DNA from: Moorella thermoacetica
GTDB lineage: Bacteria; Bacillota; DSM-521; Neomoorellales; Neomoorellaceae
Length of the DNA stretch: 64,000 nt
Assembly (NCBI RefSeq): GCF_001267405.1
Contig: NZ_CP012369.1
Span: forward strand, 2,072,001-2,136,000
Reading direction: 5' to 3'
Shown in pieces: positions 24,845 to 32,030 of this stretch. The translations under genes were made by a program, and so were the position numbers. The notes below the pieces were generated by a model. It made no database searches and had not been told where the DNA came from. It saw nothing but the letters and a program-made list of their open reading frames with translations. Positions within the stretch are counted from its first letter, which is position 1. Each line of letters starts with the position of its first letter.

Positions 24845-26395
24845 CTACTCCCACTCTATGGTCGCCGGGGGTTTGGAAGTGATGTCGTAAACGACCCGGT
24901 TGATATGACGCACCTCGTTGACGATCCGGGAGGAGATACGCTCCAGGAGGTCGTAGGGGAGCCTGGCCCAGTCGGCAGTCATGGCGTCATCGCTGGTCAC
25001 GGCCCGCAGGACGATGGGGTAGGCATAGGTCCGCTCGTCGCCCATAACACCCACACTCTTCATGGAGGGCAATACCGCAAAGGACTGCCAGATTTCCCGG
25101 TAGAGGCCGGCTCGCCGGATCTCCTCGGTGACAATGGCGTCAGCCTGACGTAAGATTTCCAGTTTCTCCGGGGTGACTTCCCCCAGGATGCGGATAGCCA
25201 GGCCCGGCCCCGGGAAGGGTTGCCGCCAGACAATCTCCTCCGGCAGGCCCAGTTCCTCCCCTACCCGGCGCACTTCGTCCTTAAATAAAAGGCGCAGGGG
25301 TTCAATTAATTCCAGTTCCATATCTTCCGGCAGGCCACCGACGTTATGGTGGCTCTTGATGACGGCGGCCGTTTCGGTACCGCTCTCAATGACATCGGGG
25401 TAAAGGGTGCCCTGGACCAGGAAATCCACCCGTCCCAGTTTCCTGGCTTCCTCCTCAAAGACCCGGATAAATTCATGGCCGATAATTTTGCGCTTTTCTT
25501 CCGGGTCTGTAACGCCGGTGAGTTTCTCCAGGAAACGCCGGCTGGCATCGACATAGACGATGTTCATGCCCATGGCCTGGCCAAAGGCCCGCTGCACCTG
25601 TTCGGCCTCCCCCTGGCGCAGGAGACCGTGGTTAACAAACACGCAGGTCAAGCGGTCGCCGACGGCCCGGTGGACCAGGGCCGCAGCCACCGAGGAATCG
25701 ACCCCGCCGCTCAGGGCGCAGAGGACCCGGCCGTTACCTACCTGCCGGCGAATGGCCGCCACCTGGTCTTCAATGAAGGAACTCACCGACCAGTCACCCC
25801 GGCAGCCGCATACCTGGAAGAGAAAACGACGCAGTATCTCCTGCCCCATGGGAGTATGCTTTACTTCCGGGTGAAACTGAACGCCATAAAGCTTCCTGGC
25901 CGGGTCGCTCATAGCCGCCACCGGGGTATAGGCCGAGCGGGCCGTCACCTGGAAGCCAGGCGGCGGGGCGCTGATATAGTCGCCGTGGCTCATCCAGCAC
26001 TGTATACTTTCAGGTAAACCGGCGAAAAGGGGATCTGCTGCTGTTATTTCCAGCTGGGTTTTACCATACTCCCGTCCCGAGGCCCCCTCTACCCTACCGC
26101 CCAGGTCATGGGCCATGAGCTGCATACCATAACAGATGCCCAAAATGGGAATGCCGCTTTCATAGAGGGCCCGGTCGATACGGGGTGCCCCGAGGCTATA
26201 GACGCTGGCCGGCCCGCCGGAAAAAATAATCCCCCGGGGTCGCCGGGCCAGGATCTTTTCCAGGGGCGTGTTATAGGGTATCATCTCCGAGTAAACCCCG
26301 GCTTCGCGGACCCGCCGGGCGATCAACTGGTTGTACTGGCCGCCGAAATCCAGCACCAGTACTATTTCTGCAAGCTGTTTGTTTTCTCCAATCAT
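24845..26395 (-). CDS. guaA: GMP synthase (glutamine-hydrolysing)
   Basis: A 516-residue two-domain enzyme that converts XMP, ATP and glutamine to GMP. The N-terminal class I amidotransferase has Cys88 (GICYGMQ), His175 and Glu177 (QFHPEVKHT). The ATP-pyrophosphatase domain has the P-loop SGGVDSS (229-235). The C-terminal dimerisation/XMP region ends in the invariant KPPATIEWE. It lies 13 bases after hpt, forming a purine nucleotide pair. Confidence 0.98.
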
Positions 26396-26408
26396 CTATC
26401 CAACCTCA

Positions 26409-26954
26409 CTATTTCTTCCGTCTGTAAACCTCTGGTTTTAAAACGCAGATATCCGGCAAGTGACGGTATTTCTGGGCGTAATCCAGGCCGTAACCAACGA
26501 CAAAGTAATCCGGAATGCAAAAACCGCTGTAATCAACATGAACATCTACCAGACGCCGTTCCGGTTTGTCCAGGATGGTGCAGGCTTTGACGCTCAAGGG
26601 CTGGCGGGCCTTGAGGTTCTCCAGCAGGTATTTCAGGGTCAAGCCGGTGTCGATAATATCCTCAACTATCAGAAGATGCTTGTCCTCCACCGGTACCTCC
26701 AGGTCCTTCAAGATCCGGACCGCCCCCGATGTGCTGGTGCCGGACCCGTAGCTGGAAACGGCCATAAAATCAAGCTGCAGGGGAATGGTGATCTCCCGCA
26801 CCAGGTCGGCCAGGAAAATAATCGCCCCTTTAAGAATACCGACCACCAGCAGGTCCTTCCCGGCGTAATCGCGGCTAATAGCCGCACCCATTTCCTTCAC
26901 CCTTTTTTGAATATCGGCGGCGCTGACCAGAACCTCGGCAATATCTTCGTGCAC
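26409..26954 (-). CDS. hpt: Hypoxanthine phosphoribosyltransferase
   Basis: A 181-residue salvage enzyme. The PRPP-binding loop is LLIVEDIIDTGLTLKYLL. The substrate region VDYSGFCIPDYFVVGYGLDYAQKYRHLPDI is typical of bacterial HPRT and its Lys-Phe-Val-type segment. It salvages hypoxanthine and guanine to IMP and GMP. First gene of hpt-guaA; divergent from the J-domain gene. Confidence 0.96.
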   Translation of the reverse strand: MHEDIAEVLVSAADIQKRVKEMGAAISRDYAGKDLLVVGILKGAIIFLADLVREITIPLQLDFMAVSSYGSGTSTSGAVRILKDLEVPVEDKHLLIVEDIIDTGLTLKYLLENLKARQPLSVKACTILDKPERRLVDVHVDYSGFCIPDYFVVGYGLDYAQKYRHLPDICVLKPEVYRRKK

Positions 26955-26999
26955 TCTTTTTTCCTCCCCCGGAGTAACCTGCTGTATTTAATATACCGC

Positions 27000-27028
27000 T
27001 TGACAGTTTACCATAACCTTGTTATCTT
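27000..27028 (+). promoter_or_regulatory. Promoter of the J-domain gene
   Basis: TTGACA (27000-27005), 17-base spacer, TATCTT (27023-27028). Confidence 0.65.
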
Positions 27029-27040
27029 CGCTATATAGCG
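27029..27040. promoter_or_regulatory. Perfect 12-bp palindrome
   Basis: CGCTATATAGCG directly follows the -10 box of the J-domain promoter, in the divergent hpt/J-domain interval. It has the form of an operator; the binding protein is unknown. Confidence 0.4.
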
Positions 27041-27090
27041 TTAAAATCCTGCCTGGTTAATTGCAAAAGCGTAAATTGAGGGCGATAAGA

Positions 27091-27396
27091 ATGAAGGCTT
27101 GCGCAGAAACCCTGGCCGCAAGGGCGCGAGAGGTGCTGGGAGTAAAAGAAGGCGACGACGTGCGCACCATCAAAAAGGCCTATCGCCGCCTGGCCAGGCA
27201 GTACCATCCTGATGCCAATGCCGGTGCCGGTGAAGACGCAAAGTTTTTGCTAATTACCGAACCCTACGAGTACCTCCTGCGCCACAAGCCGCCCGGCCGT
27301 AACTCCCTCCTGGCAGCCGGCCTCACCCTGGAAAAAGAGGACCCGGAGGATACTTACGTTCGCTGGTGGTTGGAGCATTACGGCGATTTTTTCTAA
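27091..27396 (+). CDS. Short J-domain protein
   Basis: About 101 residues. Residues about 10-60 form a J domain with the essential HPD tripeptide (RRLARQYHPDANAG), so it can stimulate a DnaK-type ATPase. There is no Gly/Phe region, zinc domain or C-terminal substrate domain; instead an acidic and aromatic tail (EDPEDTYVRWWLEHYGDFF) follows. ATG 27091 with GAGGG nine bases upstream is preferred over TTG 27061. It is likely a specialised co-chaperone; the client is unknown. Confidence 0.8.
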   Translation: MKACAETLAARAREVLGVKEGDDVRTIKKAYRRLARQYHPDANAGAGEDAKFLLITEPYEYLLRHKPPGRNSLLAAGLTLEKEDPEDTYVRWWLEHYGDFF

Positions 27397-27520
27397 AAGA
27401 GGGTGGCCTCGCCACGATGGCAGGGCAGCACGTTCCGGTATTCAAGCATCAGGCCGCCACAGAGGGTCCCGGTAATTTCACCGTCCGGGTTCTTTATTTC
27501 AATCCTTCGCCTTTTCCCCC

Positions 27521-27549
27521 TTGCCCTTCCACAGCATGTATGTTATAAT
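27521..27549 (+). promoter_or_regulatory. Promoter of the pabB leader
   Basis: TTGCCC (27521-27526), 17-base spacer, consensus TATAAT (27544-27549). It sets the transcription start near 27556, giving a leader of about 195 bases before pabB. Confidence 0.8.
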
Positions 27550-27571
27550 CAAAAAAGTGACAACTGAATAG

Positions 27572-27628
27572 GAGTCGAGGTTAGTCGCTAGAATCAGGCG
27601 AGATGAGAATAGTTGAGACGACTCGGAG
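27572..27628 (+). promoter_or_regulatory. Candidate TRAP-binding site: eleven (G/U)AG-like triplets
   Basis: Triplets start at 27572, 27577, 27582, 27589, 27595, 27600, 27605, 27610, 27615, 27620 and 27626. Nine are exact GAG or UAG; those at 27595 (CAG) and 27620 (GAC) are one base off. Spacers are two to four bases, with five triplets in a row on a strict five-base period (27600-27620). The trp RNA-binding attenuation protein is an 11-mer that binds eleven such triplets. A terminator follows 14 bases later and pabB follows that. Binding is inferred. Confidence 0.6.
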
Positions 27629-27642
27629 CTTTCGGGGTGAGG

Positions 27643-27669
27643 ACCAGCAGGATTCGTGCTGGTTTTTTT
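27643..27669 (+). terminator. Attenuator-type terminator in the pabB leader
   Basis: ACCAGCA (27643-27649) and TGCTGGT (27657-27663) form a 7-bp stem with a 7-base loop, running into seven T. It lies between the promoter and pabB, so transcription of pabB must read through it. Confidence 0.85.
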
Positions 27670-27750
27670 ATTATGTCGCCATGGCAACCCGGCCCCGGGC
27701 TCCTCGAAGTATGAGACGGCATTTTCCTCGACTCACAGGAGGCATGAGCA

Positions 27751-29151
27751 TTGCTGCCCGTTGTTATCGAGGTCAAAGCGCCTGCCGACCCGGAGGCCCT
27801 CTATGCTGCCCTCGCTGGCGGCCGGGAAAATAGCTTCCTATTGGAAAGCGCCCTCTTTCACCCCCGCCTGGGTCGCTATTCTTTCCTTGGTAGCGCACCG
27901 TTCCTGGTCCTAAAAACCAGGGGCAACGAGGCCTGGCTTTTCCGGCCCGGCGCAATGGTTGAAAGGATTCCCGGCAATCCCTGGGAGATCATCCGCTCCC
28001 TCCTGTCCCGTTACCGGTTACCGCGGCACGATCAACCTGTACCTTTTACCGGTGGGGCTGTAGGTTACCTGGCCTACGACCTGGGCCGTTACATCGAAAA
28101 GCTGCCGTCTCTGGCCGCCGATGACCTGCCCTTCCCGGAGGGTTACCTGGCCTTCTATGACACCATCGTGGCCATTGACCACCAGGAAGGGAGGGTCTAT
28201 GTCGCTGCCAGCGGTTTCCCGGCATCCAGCCCGGCCGCTGAAAAGGAAGCCCTGGCCCGGGCAAGGGAAACAGCCGCCCTCCTGGCAAAGGCTCGCCCCC
28301 TGCCGCCCCCTTCCCCCGCCAGCGGCGGACGGGCGCCCATCAGCTCCCTGTTTACCCGGGAAGCCTACTGCCGGGCCGTCGACAGGGCCAGGGAGTATAT
28401 TGCCGCCGGGGATATCTTTGAAGTCAACCTGTCCCAGCGCCTGCAGGCGCCCCCGGGCCTGGAGCCCTGGGAGCTGTACCGCCGCCTGCGGCGGGTCAAC
28501 CCGGCTCCCTTTGCCGCTTACCTGCCGCTCAGGGAAGGGACCATTGTTAGTGCCTCACCGGAAAGGTTTTTGCGGGTCAGCCGGGGCCAGGTGGAGACCC
28601 GGCCGATTAAGGGTACCCGGCGCCGGGGGCATACCCCGGCAGAGGATGACGCCCTGCGCCGGGAATTGTGGCAGAGCGCCAAGGACCGGGCGGAACTGGT
28701 GATGATCATCGACCTGGAAAGGAACGACCTGGGCCGGGTCTGCCGGGCCGGGTCGGTACGGGTGCCGGAACTCTTTGTTCTGGAGGAGTATGCCACCGTC
28801 TTTCACCTGGTCAGCACCGTAACCGGCACCTTGGAACCGGGAAAGGATATGGTGGATCTCTGGCGGGCCACCTTTCCCGGCGGCTCCATCACCGGCGCCC
28901 CCAAGGTCCGCTCCATGGAGATCATCGAAGAACTGGAGCCGGTGCGGCGTAGCGTCTATACCGGCGCCATCGGCTACCTGGGTTTTGACGGCGAAGCCGA
29001 CTGGAATATCGTTATCCGCACCTTTCTCCTGGCAAACAACCAGGCCTATTTCCAGGTCGGGGGCGCCGTCACAGCCGACTCCGATCCCGGGGGAGAGTAC
29101 GAGGAAACCCTGGACAAAGCCCGGGGCCTCATCCAGGCGCTGGAGTTATAA
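27751..29151 (+). CDS. pabB: Aminodeoxychorismate synthase component I
   Basis: A 466-residue chorismate-utilising enzyme that aminates chorismate to 4-amino-4-deoxychorismate for folate, using ammonia from a PabA partner. The PIKGT motif with Lys287 (ETRPIKGTRRRG) marks aminodeoxychorismate synthase rather than anthranilate synthase, which has Ala there. Other family segments are DIFEVNLSQRL, ELVMIIDLERNDLGRVC and FPGGSITGAPKVRSMEII. TTG 27751 is chosen because AGGAGG ends eight bases upstream; the ATG at 27744 is out of frame. pabC follows; no pabA is visible. A terminator and a TRAP-like triplet array lie in its leader. Confidence 0.93.
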   Translation: MLPVVIEVKAPADPEALYAALAGGRENSFLLESALFHPRLGRYSFLGSAPFLVLKTRGNEAWLFRPGAMVERIPGNPWEIIRSLLSRYRLPRHDQPVPFTGGAVGYLAYDLGRYIEKLPSLAADDLPFPEGYLAFYDTIVAIDHQEGRVYVAASGFPASSPAAEKEALARARETAALLAKARPLPPPSPASGGRAPISSLFTREAYCRAVDRAREYIAAGDIFEVNLSQRLQAPPGLEPWELYRRLRRVNPAPFAAYLPLREGTIVSASPERFLRVSRGQVETRPIKGTRRRGHTPAEDDALRRELWQSAKDRAELVMIIDLERNDLGRVCRAGSVRVPELFVLEEYATVFHLVSTVTGTLEPGKDMVDLWRATFPGGSITGAPKVRSMEIIEELEPVRRSVYTGAIGYLGFDGEADWNIVIRTFLLANNQAYFQVGGAVTADSDPGGEYEETLDKARGLIQALEL

Positions 29152-29268
29152 AATTGCAGGAACTGGACCTGAAAGGAAGGCCTGAAACTGTGACGGCTCC
29201 GGCAAAGACCAGGGGGCGAACGTAAAAAATCTGGCCGGCCAATAAACTATGTTCGGAGGAATACAACC

Positions 29269-30102
29269 ATGCCTGCAGCAGTCGTCTACTTTAATGGCTC
29301 CCTCCGGCCCCTGACAGAAACGGCAATTAACCCCGCCGACCCCGGTTTCCTGTACGGGGCGGGGCTATTTGAAACAATCCGCATCGAAGACGGCAGGGCC
29401 CTTTTTCTCACCGAGCATCTTGACCGTCTTACCAGCAGTTCCCGGCGCCTGGGTTGGCCTGTACCCGATTCTTCCGGCCTGCCGGCAGCCATCCAGGCTA
29501 CCATTGCCGCCAACCAGGTTACCAACGGGCGCGGTCGCCTGAACTTTTTCCAGGGTAGCCAGGGTTATAACCTGATGTTTACGGCCGAGAACGGTCTACC
29601 CTATACGCCGGAGGATTACCGGGAGGGTTACCGGGCTGTCATAGTCACCATCTGCCGCAACCAGCACTCCCCCCTGGCCGGCCTCAAGACCATGAACTAC
29701 CTGGAAAACCTCCTGGCCATGGCCGAAGCCCGGGAGAAGGGAGCTCGGGAGGCCCTGCTCTTAAACCTGGACGGCTACCTGGCTGAGGGTAGCCGCAGCA
29801 ACCTGTTTATCATACGGGAAGATACCCTTTTTACCCCCGACCTGGCCAGCGGCCCCCTTCCCGGCCTGGCCCGGTCCCGGGTCCTAAAACTCGCTGCCGC
29901 CCTGGGCCTGACGGTGAAGGAAGAACCATTAAAGCCCGAGGCTCTCCTGGCCGCCGGGGAGGCCTTCCTCACCAACAGCCTGATGGAAATCCTTCCCCTG
30001 ACATGGGTGGACGGCCGACCCATCGGCAACGGCCGTCCCGGCCCGATGACAACCCTGCTCCGGTCCCGTTACCAGGACGAAAAGGCTGCTTTACGGGGTT
30101 AA
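29269..30102 (+). CDS. pabC: Aminodeoxychorismate lyase (class IV PLP enzyme)
   Basis: A 277-residue fold-type IV PLP protein. Lys140 (AGLKTMNYLENLLA) is the PLP-binding lysine; EGSRSNLFII and FLTNSLMEILPLTWVDG are the usual cofactor-phosphate and C-terminal segments. Its place directly after pabB supports 4-amino-4-deoxychorismate lyase, making p-aminobenzoate and pyruvate, rather than branched-chain or D-amino-acid aminotransferase. CGGAGGAA precedes ATG 29269. The gap of 117 bases to pabB holds no gene. Confidence 0.88.
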   Translation: MPAAVVYFNGSLRPLTETAINPADPGFLYGAGLFETIRIEDGRALFLTEHLDRLTSSSRRLGWPVPDSSGLPAAIQATIAANQVTNGRGRLNFFQGSQGYNLMFTAENGLPYTPEDYREGYRAVIVTICRNQHSPLAGLKTMNYLENLLAMAEAREKGAREALLLNLDGYLAEGSRSNLFIIREDTLFTPDLASGPLPGLARSRVLKLAAALGLTVKEEPLKPEALLAAGEAFLTNSLMEILPLTWVDGRPIGNGRPGPMTTLLRSRYQDEKAALRG

Positions 30103-30103
30103 G

Positions 30104-30140
30104 GAATAAAAAATAAAAACCGCCCTACTGGGGTGGTTTG
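30104..30140 (-). terminator. Terminator overlapping the end of the anchored protein gene
   Basis: On the minus strand AACCACCC and GGGCGGTT pair around CAGTA, followed by TTTTATTTTTT. The 5' arm encodes the last codons and the stop of the gene at 30125-30838. Confidence 0.8.
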
Positions 30141-30838
30141 ATGTTGATACGCTTATTGAAGTCGTAAAAATCGACGGTCATGGTTAGTTTATCCTGGGGG
30201 TGTTCCCGGTGGGCGGCCTCCAATGATACCCGGCGGATGTAGTTACTGCCCCGCTCCACCCAGAATTGGTAGTTGAAGTCCTGCCAGTAGCTGTTCAGGA
30301 ATTGGTTATTGACCAGTGGTTTGCAGGTCAGGAGGTAGGGTCGCCCCGGGACCTTCTTCTGGCGGCCCAGGTACTGGAGATCGTTGACCTGCATGATCTT
30401 TAAAATGGACAGGGGGTTGATTTCGGCCATGAACTTTTCCTGTTCCAGGGGGCTGTTTCCCGGGGTAATCATCCAGCGCTTGGAAGCCGGGTCGCGAAAG
30501 TAGGTCGTATCCTTGATCTGGTAGATCTCCACCGGCTGGCCGGTCATCTGTCCCTTTAAATACAGGTTGCCGTCGCTGGCCCTTTCCCCGTCCAGGCTGC
30601 TCAGGGCCACCTTGTTGCCATTTGTAACCAGGCTGGCCTCCACGTGGAAACGGTAGCTGTCGGCCTGGTTGGTGGTATCCAGGGCCTGCACGATAAGCTC
30701 CTGGGGGTCGACCTTTACCTCCCGCAGGTAATAGGAATAGGCCCACCCTCCGGCCAGGGCCAGGACGGCGGCGACTAGAGGCAAGATAACCTGCCAGCGT
30801 AAAAACTTCTGAACCACTATACTACCCCTTCCAGCCAC
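30125..30838 (-). CDS. Membrane-anchored LolA/LppX-like protein of unknown function
   Basis: A 237-residue protein with one N-terminal helix (about 13-35, VILPLVAAVLALAGGWAYSYYL) and an extracellular domain. The domain has the LolA/LppX-like pattern of alternating strands: ADSYRFHVEASLV, NLYLKGQMTGQPVEIYQIKDTTYFRD, RWMITPG, and a final MTVDFYDFNKRINIKPP strand. The C-terminal domain of the SLH protein at 4483-5889 is similar in style. It may bind a lipid or act in envelope sensing; nothing more can be said. It is convergent with pabC. Confidence 0.7.
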   Translation of the reverse strand: MAGRGSIVVQKFLRWQVILPLVAAVLALAGGWAYSYYLREVKVDPQELIVQALDTTNQADSYRFHVEASLVTNGNKVALSSLDGERASDGNLYLKGQMTGQPVEIYQIKDTTYFRDPASKRWMITPGNSPLEQEKFMAEINPLSILKIMQVNDLQYLGRQKKVPGRPYLLTCKPLVNNQFLNSYWQDFNYQFWVERGSNYIRRVSLEAAHREHPQDKLTMTVDFYDFNKRINIKPPQ

Positions 30839-30928
30839 CTTCTGCTTCTCTTGCGGTTGGTGTCCTATCTACCGTCTTATTTAATGGTATGGCGGGCGGG
30901 AAGGGATATACCAGGATAATGCTGGAAA

Positions 30929-31963
30929 TCAATAAACGTCTCCATCGGCTACGGCCCGGTACAGGGCCCGGACGTTCTCCGGCGGCAGGGAGGCGTTTAA
31001 AATGCCGCAGGCGGTAGAAAAGATATACCCGCCGCCCGGGGCTGCTTCGGCCAGCAAACGCTCTGCCGCTGCAGTTATGGTCTCCGGGTCGCCAGAAACC
31101 AGGAGGTCCAGATCAAAGTTGCCTATGAGGCACAACTTTTCCCCGTATTCCTTTTTAAGGGTGCCGATATCCATGCCGGCAGTCGGTTCCAGGCCTTGAA
31201 GGCCATCCAGGGCGAGAGCCGCCAGGTCGGGCAAGAGGGCTTTCAGATTACCGTCGGAGTGATAGATGACCGGCAGGCCGAGGGCTTTAATCCCCTCCAC
31301 CTGGTGCCGTAAAAGGGGTAAAAAGAGCTCCCGCCAGATGTCCGGCCGGATGTAGGTACCCTGGCTGTAGGCGATATCGTCGCCGATGATAATAGCGTGG
31401 GCCCCGGCCTGGCGGCAGAGGCGGGCCAGTTCCAGGTTGAAATCCACGACGGCCGCGGCCAGTTCCTCGACGGCCTCTTCCCTGGCGGCCGTCGCCAGGA
31501 GAAAGGTGGTAAAATCAAAGAGCCTCCCGGTCCCCTGAAAGGGGCCGTCGACAAAAGCCATAACAAAAAAATCCGTTTCCTCCCGCCAGCGACGGATGGC
31601 CTCAAGGTCAAAGGTGCCGGGGTCCGGCAGGGTATAGCCGGCGGCGGACTGGATGTCCTGGATAGCAGGGGCCTGGAGTACCATCAGGCCGCCCCACTTC
31701 TGGTAACGGCAGCCCCAGACATCCCGGTAACTGCCGTCCCCCTGTTCCTCCAGGGGTGCCCCTGGCGTCAGGGCCAGGAGGTCCATCCCCAGGAGTTCCC
31801 TAGCGGCCGCCTCTTCGCTAAAGCCAACCGGGCCCTCCCGGCCCAGGAGGGCGGCAACCAGCCCCGGCTCAATGGCGAATTCCCCCCGGGGTACCCGGTC
31901 GGCCCGGCCCCGGGCCAGGGTTACCTGCACCCTTTCCACATGGTTCACAGGCCTCGCCCCCAT
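30929..31963 (-). CDS. UroD-family methyltransferase, probable substrate:corrinoid enzyme
   Basis: A 344-residue barrel protein of the uroporphyrinogen-decarboxylase family. The zinc motif of MtaA/MtbA (HxC...C) is replaced by His235-Ser-Asp237 (VIYHSDGNLKALLPD), with Glu259 and Cys319 as other candidate ligands. This HSDGN form is the one found with demethylase corrinoid proteins, where the methyltransferase I component (MtvB/OdmB/VdmB type) takes a methyl group from a methoxylated or other methylated substrate. It is the last gene of a six-gene operon with corrinoid protein, pterin methyltransferase and activator, which fits that role. The substrate is not known. Confidence 0.75.
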   Translation of the reverse strand: MGARPVNHVERVQVTLARGRADRVPRGEFAIEPGLVAALLGREGPVGFSEEAAARELLGMDLLALTPGAPLEEQGDGSYRDVWGCRYQKWGGLMVLQAPAIQDIQSAAGYTLPDPGTFDLEAIRRWREETDFFVMAFVDGPFQGTGRLFDFTTFLLATAAREEAVEELAAAVVDFNLELARLCRQAGAHAIIIGDDIAYSQGTYIRPDIWRELFLPLLRHQVEGIKALGLPVIYHSDGNLKALLPDLAALALDGLQGLEPTAGMDIGTLKKEYGEKLCLIGNFDLDLLVSGDPETITAAAERLLAEAAPGGGYIFSTACGILNASLPPENVRALYRAVADGDVY

Positions 31964-32030
31964 CAGTCAGTAATCAAAGGCAAAAAATCTGAAATAGTAA
32001 ACCGGCCTTTATGGGCTTCGCCCGTTATTT

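Noticed and set aside
26460-27038. Plus-strand frame of 192 codons
   Set aside because: It is antisense to hpt and has no ribosome binding site or motif.
27402-27416. GTGGCCTCGCCAC hairpin after the J-domain gene
   Set aside because: The stem is short and no T run follows, so a terminator is not supported.
27556-27671. T-box or THF riboswitch in the pabB leader
   Set aside because: The T-box GGTGGNACC signature and the THF aptamer core are absent; the regular (G/U)AG triplets explain the leader better.
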